64,000 nucleotides of DNA from Flavobacteriales bacterium (GCA_020635515.1 JACJZS010000002.1:806001-870000); one strand, 5' to 3'. Counted from the first letter of the stretch, positions 44,286 through 54,190 are shown. The notes: a model not told the origin generated them from the sequence alone. Numbers and translations are program-made.

Positions 44286-44975
44286 TTAGAATAAAAAATC
44301 GTATCCTTTTAATGTTAATTTTTCGTACTTATCTTCATCAAACTTATAAAGCACCGAGTCTTTTCGTGGTCCTGGTTTTGTATGTTCTGTTGGAATAATC
44401 AGTTCTGATTTGAATATTTTTTTTCTAAAATTACGTTTATCTAATTCTTTATTAAGCGACTTTTCATATAGTTTTTGCAGTTCTCCTATCGTAAATAATT
44501 TAGGAAGTAAGAAAAAACCTATCGGTCTTCTTTTTACTCTCCTTTTTAAACGCTCTTTTGCATATTCTACAATTTCATTGTGATCATAAGCCAAATCAGG
44601 GATTTCATCGTAATTAACCCAAATCCCTTTTCGTTTTTCTGTTTTTTGTAACATTTCCTCATCTATTTTTACAAGTGCATAGTATGAAATGTTAATGATT
44701 CTTCCTTCTGGATTTCTAAATACTTTTGGAAACGCTTTAAGCTGTTCCATATATGCGTATTCTGCTCCTGTATGATGATGCATTAATTCTTTTATAACAG
44801 GATCTATTGCTTCATCAGTCTTGATATATCTACCAGGAAGCAAATATGCACCTTTAAATGGTTCGTCTTTCTTCTGATGAATAAGCACTTTTAAATCCTC
44901 TCCATCAAATCCAAAGAGAACCATACTCCCTGCTAATCCGAATTTTAAATATATATCTTTTTCTTCTTGTGTCAT
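44286..44975 (-). CDS. NrtR/AraR-like NUDIX transcriptional regulator
   Basis: 229 residues. Residues 1-145 have the NUDIX fold, but the catalytic box is broken: in LLPGRYIKTDEAIDPVIKEL followed by MHHHTGAE the REx2EE glutamates are missing, so hydrolysis is unlikely. Residues 150-229 are the winged helix typical of NrtR/AraR regulators (FFLLPKLFTIGELQKLYEKS, RNFRKKIF). Such proteins sense ADP-ribose or sugars and repress target genes. Its start overlaps the Lrp-family gene by 4 bp; the target is not evident here. Confidence 0.85.
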   Translation of the reverse strand: MTQEEKDIYLKFGLAGSMVLFGFDGEDLKVLIHQKKDEPFKGAYLLPGRYIKTDEAIDPVIKELMHHHTGAEYAYMEQLKAFPKVFRNPEGRIINISYYALVKIDEEMLQKTEKRKGIWVNYDEIPDLAYDHNEIVEYAKERLKRRVKRRPIGFFLLPKLFTIGELQKLYEKSLNKELDKRNFRKKIFKSELIIPTEHTKPGPRKDSVLYKFDEDKYEKLTLKGYDFLF

Positions 44976-45460
44976 TTTTTAAATATTATTTGCATTAGAC
45001 GACTTTTGTCATTAAAACTTTCTTCCATAGAAATCATACTTTCTGTACGTAGTATATCTTCTATTTCATCAATTTTAAAAATTACTTCTTTTGCATCATG
45101 AGTGTCAATTGCTCGTATTTTACAGAATATATTGTACTTCCCTGATACAATATGAGCAACAGTTACATTAGGAATACTTTTTAATTTATCTAATACTGAC
45201 TGTGTTTTATTTGTTTTCGTTAATAAAATACCAACATAAGCAACGAATGAATAACCTAATTTTTGATAATCTAAAGAAAGGGAACTCCCTTGAATAATCC
45301 CAGAATCTTCCAGTTTTTTCATTCGCACATGAATCGTTCCTGCCGAAACATTCATTAATTTTGCAATCTCGGTAAAAGGCATTCTTGTATTCTCTACCAA
45401 ATAATTCAGTATCTGTCTATCAATATCATCTAATTGATAACTTATCTTTAATTCCCTCAT
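44972..45460 (-). CDS. Lrp/AsnC-family transcriptional regulator
   Basis: 162 residues: an N-terminal HTH (LDDIDRQILNYLVENTRMPF, AKLMNVSAGTIHVRMKKLED) and a C-terminal RAM ligand-binding domain (IVSGKYNIFCKIRAIDTHDA). Such regulators usually sense amino acids. It overlaps the NUDIX regulator by 4 bp, so two regulators are produced from one message. A CAAAACTA -7-like element lies at 45493-45500. Confidence 0.9.
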   Translation of the reverse strand: MRELKISYQLDDIDRQILNYLVENTRMPFTEIAKLMNVSAGTIHVRMKKLEDSGIIQGSSLSLDYQKLGYSFVAYVGILLTKTNKTQSVLDKLKSIPNVTVAHIVSGKYNIFCKIRAIDTHDAKEVIFKIDEIEDILRTESMISMEESFNDKSRLMQIIFKK

Positions 45461-45583
45461 AATTATATAAAACTATTGTTCCAAGAACGCTACAAAACTA
45501 CTAATAAAATTGGACTTATGGAATTATATTTTACCTTGTATACAAAGCTTTCCATTAAATACATAAGCTGCAACAAGTGTAAT

Positions 45584-46555
45584 TTATACTAATTTAGAAA
45601 TCACTTCTTCTTCTCTTATTGAATTCATACACATTAAATCTCCTCTAAAACAAGTTTTATTCCCAAAAATAGAACAAGGACGACATTCTAGGTTTACTTC
45701 AATTACATTCTCTTCTGATTGATTAAATCCTAAAAAACCCGCATATCTATGAGTGCTTCCCCAAATGGAAAGACAAGGAATTTCTAACAATGATGCCAAA
45801 TGCATATTTGCAGAATCCATACTTACCAAAACATCTAACTCTTTTATTTTTTCTAATTCTCCTTTCAAGGAAAGTGTACCTGCGAGGCTTGTAATGTTTG
45901 AGTGTAATTTTTCCCAAGTTTTTAATTCACTTATTTCAGAATCTCCTCCTCCAAATAGAACTATATTTTTTCCACTTTTCGCTAATTCTAAAGCAACTTT
46001 CTTCATTTTTTCAATCGGATACATTTTTTCACTGTAACGAGCAAAAGGTGCAATTCCTATATTTTGAATATCTTTTTTTAATTTAATTTTATTCTTTGGT
46101 AAATCTAGCGTAAAACCAGCTTCACGAAACACATCTGCGTACCTTTCGTGCATGGTTTTTAATTGCTTTAATTTCTTGTATTTTTTTTGAGTTAATTCCT
46201 TTTTCTCCTCTCTTCCTTTTTCTAATGTATTAATTTTTATCGAAGTACTTCTAAAAAAAAGTTTAAGTATTTTAGTTCGCAAAACATTGTGTAAATCAAT
46301 GAGATGCGTTGCTTTAAACTGTTTTAATTCACTAAATAATTTATATAAACCTAAAACACCTTTATAGTTCTTTAAATCGACTCCATAAAATTCTAAGTTA
46401 GGAACATCTTCAAACAATGCTTTAAACTTTTTATTGGAAACCATGATTAGTTCCACATTCGGATTCTGATTAGCAAATGCTTTAAGCACAGGAACTGTCA
46501 TTGCAACATCTCCAAACGAAGAAAAACGAAAAATTAGTATCTTACTTCTGCTCAT
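45584..46555 (-). CDS. Glycosyltransferase family 9 (heptosyltransferase-like)
   Basis: 323 residues. The N-terminal Rossmann half starts with ILIFRFSSFGDVAMTVPVL, and the C-terminal half has IGIAPFARYSEKMYPIEKM and VSMDSANMHLASLLEIPCLS, the GT9 nucleotide-sugar motifs. Four Cys lie near the C-terminus (LECRPCSIFGNKTCFRGDLMC, in parts ECRPC and KTCFRGDLMC), common in the Bacteroidota members. It probably adds a sugar to the lipopolysaccharide core. It overlaps sufE by 14 bp. Confidence 0.9.
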   Translation of the reverse strand: MSRSKILIFRFSSFGDVAMTVPVLKAFANQNPNVELIMVSNKKFKALFEDVPNLEFYGVDLKNYKGVLGLYKLFSELKQFKATHLIDLHNVLRTKILKLFFRSTSIKINTLEKGREEKKELTQKKYKKLKQLKTMHERYADVFREAGFTLDLPKNKIKLKKDIQNIGIAPFARYSEKMYPIEKMKKVALELAKSGKNIVLFGGGDSEISELKTWEKLHSNITSLAGTLSLKGELEKIKELDVLVSMDSANMHLASLLEIPCLSIWGSTHRYAGFLGFNQSEENVIEVNLECRPCSIFGNKTCFRGDLMCMNSIREEEVISKLV

Positions 46556-46970
46556 TTTTAGTTTTGTACACCACTGCGTAAAACTTTATTTGCTTTATCA
46601 TCGCAAGCATTCCGTTTGCACGAGAAGGAGATAGAAATTCTTGAAAACCAATCTCTTGAAGGAAATTTGTATCTGCATTTACAATATCCTCTACCTTTTC
46701 TCCCGAAAATACCTGAACCAAAAGAGCAGCAATTCCTTTTGGTAAAATACCATCGGAATCAGCATTAAAAATAAGTTTCCCATCTTGGTATTTTGCATCA
46801 ATCCACACTTGCGACTGACAACCTTTCACGATTCTATCTTCGGTTTTTAATTCTTCGGGAAACGATTTCAACGACTTCCCAAGAGAGATTAAATGCTCGT
46901 ATCTTTCTTGCCAATCATCAAAAAAAGAAAAGTCTTCTACGAGTTGTTGTTGTTTATCTTTTATAGACAT
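46542..46970 (-). CDS. sufE: SufE-family sulfur acceptor
   Basis: 142 residues with the reactive C51 in IVKGCQSQVWI and the usual helix-strand arrangement. SufE takes persulfide sulfur from the SufS cysteine desulfurase and passes it to the SufBCD scaffold. No other suf gene is present in the window. Confidence 0.93.
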   Translation of the reverse strand: MSIKDKQQQLVEDFSFFDDWQERYEHLISLGKSLKSFPEELKTEDRIVKGCQSQVWIDAKYQDGKLIFNADSDGILPKGIAALLVQVFSGEKVEDIVNADTNFLQEIGFQEFLSPSRANGMLAMIKQIKFYAVVYKTKNEQK

Positions 46971-46982
46971 TATTATTTTATT

Positions 46983-48332
46983 TTACGGATAAATTAAATA
47001 CTTAGAACGTATATTTTTAAATTCTTCTAAATCTGCTTTCCAAGATTCTTTTATTTCTGCTTCTGTTTTTCCTGCATCAATTTGTTTTCTCAATTTATCT
47101 GTTCCTGCAAGTTTATCAATCCAAAAGCTACCCGAATTTTTAATCCAAAAAGACTCTATCGAGTTGTAATTTTTATACGCATCAATTAAATATGAAAGCT
47201 TAATTTCTGATAAAAACTCTTCATTTCTTAAATCTTTCCCATAACACTTCCGTCCTTGGAATCGCGGAGACTTTGCACCTTCATTAGGTTCAGGAACAAA
47301 ATAAAATTCCGTTTTACTTAAAAAAGGAGAACCATACACTTGAAACTGCATATTTGTTCCTCTTCCTTCGGAGACATTTGCTCCTTCAAAAAAACAAGTG
47401 CTTGGATATAAATTTATAGATTTATCATTTGGTAAATTAGGAGAAGGCTTTACTGGCAAAGAATAACGAGAATCATGAGTGTAGTTTTTTAGTTCAATTA
47501 CCTTCAAATTGGCTTGAATTCCATCTTTTAACCAACGTTCTCCGTTTATCATTTTGGCATATTCTCCTATTGTCATTCCATAAACAATCGGAACTTGATG
47601 CATTCCCACAAAAGATTCATAATTCTTATCTAAAACAGGACCATCTACATAATGCGCGTTTGGATTAGGACGATCTAAAACCAGTACCTGTTTATCTCCA
47701 TACTCTTTAGCTGCTTCCATAACATAATGAAGTGTCGATATATAGGTATAAAATCGAGCTCCAACATCTTGAATATCAAAAAGAATTATATCTAAATCTG
47801 AAATTTGTTCTCTAGTTGGTTTTTTATTCTTTCCGTAAAGTGAAATTATAGGAATATTGGTTTTTATATCTTTTCCATTTTTTACGGTTTCTCCAGCATC
47901 TGCCTCTCCTCTAAATCCATGTTCTGGAGCAAAAATTCTTTTCACCTCTACACCCGAATTCACTAAAAAATCTACCAAATGAATGGTTTCGTCGTCCTTG
48001 CATTTTTCTTTCATAAAGTCAAAATAATTCTGACAATCGTATTCATGAATGTACTTAATAACTCCTGTTTGATTGGTAACAACTCCTACTTTTTTCCCTT
48101 TTAAAAGCGAAATATACTTTTGAGGTTGTTCTGCTCCTACTATTATTGGCAATTGTTCATTATTTTCTACTAATTCTATTTCATCATTAGAATTATCTTC
48201 AATTATTTTTTGTGTTGTTTCACTTGGATTTGATGTTTGTGCCGAACAACTAAATGCATTAAAAACAAGAAAGAGAATTATTGTATATTTGAAGCTTAAA
48301 TAAAAAGAAGTATTGAATTTATCTTGGTTCAT
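46983..48332 (-). CDS. DUF1343 lipoprotein, NamZ-like exo-beta-N-acetylmuramidase
   Basis: About 449 residues from the ATG at 48332; a longer frame starts at 48365, but the later start gives a proper lipoprotein signal (ILFLVFNAFSC). DUF1343 motifs are KVGVVTNQTG, APEHGFRGEADAGETV, LFDIQDVGARFYTYIS, PSPNLPNDKS and FFEGANVSEGRGT. Family members NamZ (YbbC) remove terminal MurNAc from peptidoglycan fragments. Its 5' end overlaps the divergent permease gene by about 20 bp. Confidence 0.88.
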   Translation of the reverse strand: MNQDKFNTSFYLSFKYTIILFLVFNAFSCSAQTSNPSETTQKIIEDNSNDEIELVENNEQLPIIVGAEQPQKYISLLKGKKVGVVTNQTGVIKYIHEYDCQNYFDFMKEKCKDDETIHLVDFLVNSGVEVKRIFAPEHGFRGEADAGETVKNGKDIKTNIPIISLYGKNKKPTREQISDLDIILFDIQDVGARFYTYISTLHYVMEAAKEYGDKQVLVLDRPNPNAHYVDGPVLDKNYESFVGMHQVPIVYGMTIGEYAKMINGERWLKDGIQANLKVIELKNYTHDSRYSLPVKPSPNLPNDKSINLYPSTCFFEGANVSEGRGTNMQFQVYGSPFLSKTEFYFVPEPNEGAKSPRFQGRKCYGKDLRNEEFLSEIKLSYLIDAYKNYNSIESFWIKNSGSFWIDKLAGTDKLRKQIDAGKTEAEIKESWKADLEEFKNIRSKYLIYP

Positions 48333-49542
48333 TGCAAAAAGAGTAAGTTTTGCCAAAGATAGCAAAAAAAATCTTTCGCAGATTATTGTTCGTATTGGTC
48401 AGGTTGCTGTTACTATAGGAGTTGTAATTTCTCTACTTAGTATTGCTACTGGTTTTGGAGCAAAAAAATCCATCAAAGAAAAACTTGCTGACTTCAATGG
48501 TCATGCTGTACTAAAAAGCTTTGACACTAACAATTCATATAGCAGTTCTCCTTTAAAAGAAAAGGGAATTAACTTCAAGGAACTAAACAATTATAACGAA
48601 GTTTCCAACTATCAAAAATTTGCATCTAAAAGTGGAATTATTCGGACAGAAAAAGGGTTTGAAGGTGTTGTCTACAAAGGATATTCAAATGATTTTGATA
48701 TAAAACGATTTCAAAAATTCATGGTAGAAGGAGCTATTCCTGATTTTTCAAAGAAAAGTTATAATGATGAAGTAATTCTTTCCAAAAAGATTGCTTCAAA
48801 CCTAGAATTAAAAGTTGGAGATGATTTTGTGATGTATTTTATTTCGGAATCCAACAAACCTATTTACAGGAAATTTACAGTTAAAGGAATTTTCAAAACC
48901 GACATAAAAGATATAGACGAAAATTTTATAATAGGCGATTTAAAACACGTACAACGACTCAACAAATGGAAAAATGGAGAAATTGGCGGATACGAAATCT
49001 TCCTTAAAGATATAGAGCATTTAGACGAGATAGCTCCTATGCTATCTAAAATAAGTGGATACGAAAATACCATAGAAAAAAGTACCGACACCTACGTACA
49101 AATCATCAGCTGGATTAATTTATTTGACACCAATATTTATGTAATTCTAACCATCATGTTCTTTGTAGTAGTTATTAATTTACTACTTATTCTTCTAATT
49201 TTAATTATTGAACGAACTCAGTTTATAGGAATAATGAAAACACTAGGAACTTCAAACTTTAAAATTCAAATGATTTTTGTCTATAATGTTTTAATCATCA
49301 TGATTCCTGGTTTAATTGCTGGAAATGCTATTGCTTTAATTCTACTTCTGATTCAAAAATATTACGGAATAATAAGACTCAATCCTGAAAATTACTTTTT
49401 TGAAGCGGTTCCTGTATACCTAAATCCTGCGTATTTTATTTTAGTTTCTGTTTTCCTGATTCTAATTTCTATGCTTGCCTTATTGATTCCTTCTTTTATA
49501 ATCTCAAAAATATCTCCTACAAAAGTTCTGAAGTTTGATTAA
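48313..49542 (+). CDS. ABC transporter permease, LolC/LolE-like (FtsX family)
   Basis: 409 residues starting at a TTG (48313) preceded by AAAGAAG. An N-terminal span (about 29-48), a periplasmic MacB-like domain (about 50-265) and three C-terminal spans (about 275-300, 325-350, 370-395) give the LolC/E layout, and the N-terminus NLSWFIAKRVSFAKDSKKN is typical. It may release lipoproteins from the inner membrane or be another MacB-type exporter. It overlaps the next plus-strand gene by 8 bp. Confidence 0.87.
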   Translation: MNLSWFIAKRVSFAKDSKKNLSQIIVRIGQVAVTIGVVISLLSIATGFGAKKSIKEKLADFNGHAVLKSFDTNNSYSSSPLKEKGINFKELNNYNEVSNYQKFASKSGIIRTEKGFEGVVYKGYSNDFDIKRFQKFMVEGAIPDFSKKSYNDEVILSKKIASNLELKVGDDFVMYFISESNKPIYRKFTVKGIFKTDIKDIDENFIIGDLKHVQRLNKWKNGEIGGYEIFLKDIEHLDEIAPMLSKISGYENTIEKSTDTYVQIISWINLFDTNIYVILTIMFFVVVINLLLILLILIIERTQFIGIMKTLGTSNFKIQMIFVYNVLIIMIPGLIAGNAIALILLLIQKYYGIIRLNPENYFFEAVPVYLNPAYFILVSVFLILISMLALLIPSFIISKISPTKVLKFD

Positions 49543-50467
49543 AAGTTTAATTTTATACTTAAAGACAATATTTGTAGTTAGGTATAGAAAATTATATCTA
49601 CAGGATTATTCTATACCTTCAATTTACGGGATTACTTTACTTGTTTTATTCGCAATCGTATTAAAACAGGGAGGATACTCTAATTTAACTTTGTTTTTAA
49701 TTCTAATAGAACAACTATTTTATCATCAAAATAGAAACGATTTAAAGTTTATTCATAAAAATTTTCAAAAATCACATCTATATCTGTTTGTAGAATATTT
49801 GATTTTTAATTTAGTACCTCTCATTATACTTTTATTTAATCAAGAGTTTATTTACTTTTTAATTTATTTGCTATGTATTTCAATCCTGACTTTTATCCCT
49901 CAATTTAAAGGGAATTCTTTTATAAAATATCCATTTCCCAATCAGTTTCCTGAATGGAAAATTGGATTCAGAAAGAATTATTTATTTGTTTTTATTCTTC
50001 TAACTTATTTAGCATCAATTCCTATTATTGAAAGTAAGAACAATAACTTATCTGTATTTTTATTGGTTATTTTAGGATTCATTATTTCTACCATTTATAA
50101 CTCACGAGAACCAATTTATTTTTTGAAAAAAAACCGTATAAGTTCAAAATTATTTCTTGATAATCAAATTGTAAATTCTGTTAAAAATTCTTGTATAATC
50201 ATTTTCCCTTTAGTCATTTTACTACTTATTTTTCAATTTGAGTATTACGATTTCATTTTAGTAATTTCGTTTGTAAGCTTACTTTTTCCTTTATTGAATT
50301 TAATTCTGAAATACGCGTTTTTTGAAAAACCTATTATTCAACAAATTGTATTTATGATAATTTTGTGCTCATTCATTCAGCTTGAAATGTTATTATTCGT
50401 AATTCCACTTATGTTTTTTATGTATAAAAAATGTTTGACCTTTTTAAAACAAACGATTGATGAATGA
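49535..50467 (+). CDS. Multi-span membrane protein, probable ABC exporter permease
   Basis: 310 residues beginning at a TTG (49535), with about nine hydrophobic segments and no large soluble domain. It overlaps both neighbours by 8 bp, and the next gene encodes an ABC ATPase, so it is probably its membrane partner. I do not recognise the family. Phenylalanine, isoleucine and leucine content is very high. Confidence 0.7.
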   Translation: MIKSLILYLKTIFVVRYRKLYLQDYSIPSIYGITLLVLFAIVLKQGGYSNLTLFLILIEQLFYHQNRNDLKFIHKNFQKSHLYLFVEYLIFNLVPLIILLFNQEFIYFLIYLLCISILTFIPQFKGNSFIKYPFPNQFPEWKIGFRKNYLFVFILLTYLASIPIIESKNNNLSVFLLVILGFIISTIYNSREPIYFLKKNRISSKLFLDNQIVNSVKNSCIIIFPLVILLLIFQFEYYDFILVISFVSLLFPLLNLILKYAFFEKPIIQQIVFMIILCSFIQLEMLLFVIPLMFFMYKKCLTFLKQTIDE

Positions 50468-51128
50468 ATTAAAAATAAATATTGAAGAAAAAAAATATTC
50501 CAATACTACTATACTTCAAAGTATTAATTTAAAACTTAACAAAGCTGGAATTTATGGAATAATTGGAAAAAATGGAGCTGGAAAAACTACACTTTTTAAA
50601 TCCATAACCAAAGAAACAGATTTTACAGGAGGAATTTATTTTAATCAAAAAGAAATACAGTTTAAAAAAGTTGGTTATTTACCTACAGAACCTTTCCTAT
50701 ACGAAGAATTAAAAGTAAAAGAATTTTATGATTTCTACTTCCAGTTGGTAAATTCAAAAAAATTAGACTTAAAAAGTCAAGAATTGTTATTTCCGATTGA
50801 TGAAAATAAATTTATAAAATCACTTTCTACCGGAATGAGGAAAAAAGTTGCATTAAACTCTTTGTTTTTTCAAAAGGATATTGATTTTTACATTTTTGAC
50901 GAACCATTTAACGGCTTGGATATCGAATCAAATTTAGCTTTAATTAAAAAAATTCAAGAACTATCTCAATCTAAAATAATCCTTATTTCCTCTCATATTT
51001 TATCTTCTCTATACGAGTTTTGTAATGAAATTTACTTGATACAAAACAAAAAAATAGAACGTTTTGAAAAAGAAGAATTTAATACTTTAGAAGACTATTT
51101 CATCTCAAACATCAATAGTAAATACTAA
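50460..51128 (+). CDS. ABC transporter ATP-binding protein
   Basis: 222 residues from the ATG at 50460. Walker A is IGKNGAGKTT, the signature LSTGMRKKVAL, Walker B FYIFDEPFNGLD, and the switch His lies in LISSHIL. It is a short exporter-type ATPase. It is the last of three overlapping plus-strand genes and converges on the 619-aa membrane protein gene, 18 bp away. Confidence 0.92.
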   Translation: MNELKINIEEKKYSNTTILQSINLKLNKAGIYGIIGKNGAGKTTLFKSITKETDFTGGIYFNQKEIQFKKVGYLPTEPFLYEELKVKEFYDFYFQLVNSKKLDLKSQELLFPIDENKFIKSLSTGMRKKVALNSLFFQKDIDFYIFDEPFNGLDIESNLALIKKIQELSQSKIILISSHILSSLYEFCNEIYLIQNKKIERFEKEEFNTLEDYFISNINSKY

Positions 51129-51146
51129 TAATGAACATTTATCAAA

Positions 51147-53006
51147 TCAATTATTTTCTTTCTTTGCTCTCCAAATAGGTATCAGTTGCATGAATAGAAA
51201 AATCCCAAAAACTCCTGTAAGAATAAATACTTCAGGATTCATTAAAAAATCCATTGGACGAACTGTAAGCGTACGATAACATTTATCAGGAACGTCATAT
51301 TCAGTAAGTACCGAGAGAAGTCCAAGAGATAACGGAATAAGAAAAGGAGCAATTGCGTGAGTAAGATTCATCAAAATATTGCTAATCTTTTTACTTGTTT
51401 TTTTAGAAAATACACTCAGAATGGTAAGACTCACAATCAAAAACAACACAAAGAGTATAAAAGAAAAATTTGTGTTTTCTGAAGTATATCTTTTGTAATT
51501 TATGGCAATTAAAATAAAAGCAGTAAGTGTAGTAATAACTCCTGCTATGGGAATTGAAATAAGCAAATCCACTACTTTGGTGTATTCAAACCAAATAAAA
51601 AACCAAGCTAAAAAGATACTTGCTATCAAGAATCCTATTATATAATCATAAGATTCATATTTTGTACTTGAATAATAATTTTGATAAAGTTGTCTAAGTT
51701 CTGATTGTGCATAAAAATTAGTATAATAATAAGAAGAATGGTTTTCATTTAGATAAATAAGATTTCGATTTAAGTATTCATTGCGTAAACTTTCGTTTGC
51801 TACAAAAGGACTATCATTATCTGTATCAACTGCGTATTCTACCTCATCTACTGCTTTTGTTTTCATTACCTCTCCAGCATAATTTCCATCATTGCCTAAA
51901 TTCTTAAATTCTGTATTTGCAACTACACTGGTTTTAAAATCACCAAAATCTTTATCGTAAATATAATTAACTACATCTTTTGTATTGATACGATGTTCTA
52001 CTCTGTATTGGGAAAGTACATTTTTAAATGCTTCTATTCGTTGTGTGATTTGATTCTTATCTTTTTTGTCCAAAATAGAATGAACATCTTTGGCATATTG
52101 TTTTGCATAAAATTCTGAATCTTGTACGTACTCATCATCAATATCATTTGTATAGTATCCAAGTGAATAATTATTTCCTGTAAAATCGACAAGTATAGAC
52201 GAAAAATTATAGATAGAATTTTCTTGTAAATCATATTCAGACAGTTTAGGTATATCGTTCACGTACAAGTAAGATGTACAACTATCAGACGATTCATATC
52301 GGTTTTCTGTAGCATAGAAAAGATATTTGTTTCCTTCAATTATCGTTGCATTTCCTTCAAAATATTGAGGATTAAATTGATTAATTTCGTCATAGGGAAT
52401 ATACTTTTGTTTTTGTAAATTGGGAATATACATGGTTTTGTCCCTTATGTAATTCCAACTTTTTGTATTTTTATCGTAGGAAACTTCCTCCAAAGGAAAA
52501 GGTTTAGGATATGCTCTTCTAATGATGGAGTACGCCTCTGAATTATCTACTAAAAAAGGATATGCTCGATTGATAATATTTTGATTTTGGATTACTTCTT
52601 GTTCAGGAAGAATAGAATTTACTTTCAATTGAACGCCATAATTAAAAGGAATATACGCAGAAATCAAGAAGAAAAAGGCAACTAAAAGTTGCAAAAATAC
52701 TCTAAAGAAATATTGTTTCTGTAAAGGATATATATGTTTTATAGGATTGTTTCGATAAAATAGAATTCCCCAAACAACGACTACAATAAGTAGATACACA
52801 ATATGAAAAAAGATAAAATTGCTACTGAAATAATACTCATAAAAAGAACTTCCTTGAAGAACGTCATAATCAATGTAGATGTAAGCCGAAATAAAAGCAA
52901 TAAGCCAAATTAAAATACCACAGCATAGAAGTTGTATCCATTTAGTATGCCAAGAAATAGGATAATTTTCTAGTAGATATGTTGAGAATTTATGTAAAAG
53001 TTGCAT
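51147..53006 (-). CDS. Large membrane protein, ABC-associated, unknown
   Basis: 619 residues: three N-terminal spans (about 23-45, 65-82, 98-122), a soluble, probably periplasmic, Tyr/Asn/Asp-rich middle of about 300 residues, and five or six C-terminal spans. It starts 15 bp after the ABC ATPase gene 53022-54173 and is presumably its permease. No known exporter motif is seen. The large middle domain is unusual for an ABC-2 permease. Confidence 0.75.
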   Translation of the reverse strand: MQLLHKFSTYLLENYPISWHTKWIQLLCCGILIWLIAFISAYIYIDYDVLQGSSFYEYYFSSNFIFFHIVYLLIVVVVWGILFYRNNPIKHIYPLQKQYFFRVFLQLLVAFFFLISAYIPFNYGVQLKVNSILPEQEVIQNQNIINRAYPFLVDNSEAYSIIRRAYPKPFPLEEVSYDKNTKSWNYIRDKTMYIPNLQKQKYIPYDEINQFNPQYFEGNATIIEGNKYLFYATENRYESSDSCTSYLYVNDIPKLSEYDLQENSIYNFSSILVDFTGNNYSLGYYTNDIDDEYVQDSEFYAKQYAKDVHSILDKKDKNQITQRIEAFKNVLSQYRVEHRINTKDVVNYIYDKDFGDFKTSVVANTEFKNLGNDGNYAGEVMKTKAVDEVEYAVDTDNDSPFVANESLRNEYLNRNLIYLNENHSSYYYTNFYAQSELRQLYQNYYSSTKYESYDYIIGFLIASIFLAWFFIWFEYTKVVDLLISIPIAGVITTLTAFILIAINYKRYTSENTNFSFILFVLFLIVSLTILSVFSKKTSKKISNILMNLTHAIAPFLIPLSLGLLSVLTEYDVPDKCYRTLTVRPMDFLMNPEVFILTGVFGIFLFMQLIPIWRAKKENN

Positions 53007-53021
53007 AGAATAAGTTAAAAG

Positions 53022-54173
53022 TTATACAAAAAGTCGTCGCGTAGACTTAGAAATATCACGAACGTATTTGATTTGAATAGAATGTTGTAATAGTTGCTTT
53101 AATACATCGTTAAAAGAAAATTCCGAAGAGGTTTTAATGATATACATTCCTCCGTTATATTGAATGGATTCCAAAGGAATACCTTTTAATGCTTGATTAA
53201 GCTCTTCTCTAGAATTATGAATATCCATTTCCAAAATGGTTTGTGCTTGCTGAACTTCTTCATTCGCAGAAGCTAAATGTGTCGGTTTTCCTTTTTTTAG
53301 GAAAAGAACTTTGTCTGATACTTTTTCTACTTCAAAAAGCTGTTGAGAACTAAGTATAATTCCTAACGGATTTGAGATACTTTCTGAAAGACTTTTTAAA
53401 TCCTCCAAAATGGTTTGCTGAGCAAGAATATCTAAGTTAGCAAGTGGTTCGTCCAAGAGTAATATTTTAGGATTTCTTAGGAAAGTTCGTGCTAATTCAA
53501 AACGCATTTTATATCCTGAGGAAAGTTCACTCCAACGATGATTTCTATAGTTCCAAAGTCCAAATCGAATGATGTACATTTGAGTAAGTAGTTCGTTTTC
53601 TTCTCCAAAAATACCGTATTGCGATGCTGTGTATTTTAAATTCGATTTTAATGAACCATACCAAGTAGGAGTTCTTTGTGGCACATAGGTAAGTTTGGTA
53701 TTTAATTCATAGGTGGAAGAAAAATCATCTTGTAAATTATAGTGAATTATTCCAGAATCATAGGTAAGCTCATTGGCAAGAATCCGTAAAAGTGTGGTTT
53801 TCCCATTTCCATTTTCGCCTACCAATCCCCATACATCACCTGCATGAATTGTCATATTGATTTTCCCTAATTGAAATTTCCCTCCTCCATAGCTTTTTTG
53901 AATATCTTCTGCTTCTAATAGCGGTTCTAGATTTGTTTTTTCTTGAATTTCTACCGAGCGTAGTTTTTGAATAAAGTCGAATATTTTCGTGGTATGTTCT
54001 TCAATTTTTTGCTTATTGGATTCTATTTTTTCATTCAAATCAATAAACTCTTTGTAAAGATCTTGATTTTTAGTATCGAGTACACAATCTGTTAAACGAC
54101 GAAACGCAATAGAATAATCTTGATTTTTAAGGTGTAATTCGGTAGTATTTAGTTTATTTTGAAATGCATTCAT
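53022..54173 (-). CDS. ABC transporter ATP-binding protein with N-terminal helical extension
   Basis: 383 residues. Residues 1-75 are helical and precede the ATPase domain, an unusual addition (LNTTELHLKNQDYSIAFRRL). Walker A is LVGENGNGKTTLL, the signature LSSGYKMRFELART, Walker B ILLLDEPLANLD. The ~90 residues after the ATPase core form an extra domain. It is paired with the 619-aa membrane protein 15 bp downstream. Substrate unknown. Confidence 0.88.
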   Translation of the reverse strand: MNAFQNKLNTTELHLKNQDYSIAFRRLTDCVLDTKNQDLYKEFIDLNEKIESNKQKIEEHTTKIFDFIQKLRSVEIQEKTNLEPLLEAEDIQKSYGGGKFQLGKINMTIHAGDVWGLVGENGNGKTTLLRILANELTYDSGIIHYNLQDDFSSTYELNTKLTYVPQRTPTWYGSLKSNLKYTASQYGIFGEENELLTQMYIIRFGLWNYRNHRWSELSSGYKMRFELARTFLRNPKILLLDEPLANLDILAQQTILEDLKSLSESISNPLGIILSSQQLFEVEKVSDKVLFLKKGKPTHLASANEEVQQAQTILEMDIHNSREELNQALKGIPLESIQYNGGMYIIKTSSEFSFNDVLKQLLQHSIQIKYVRDISKSTRRLFV

Positions 54174-54190
54174 GAAATTGAGATTGATAC

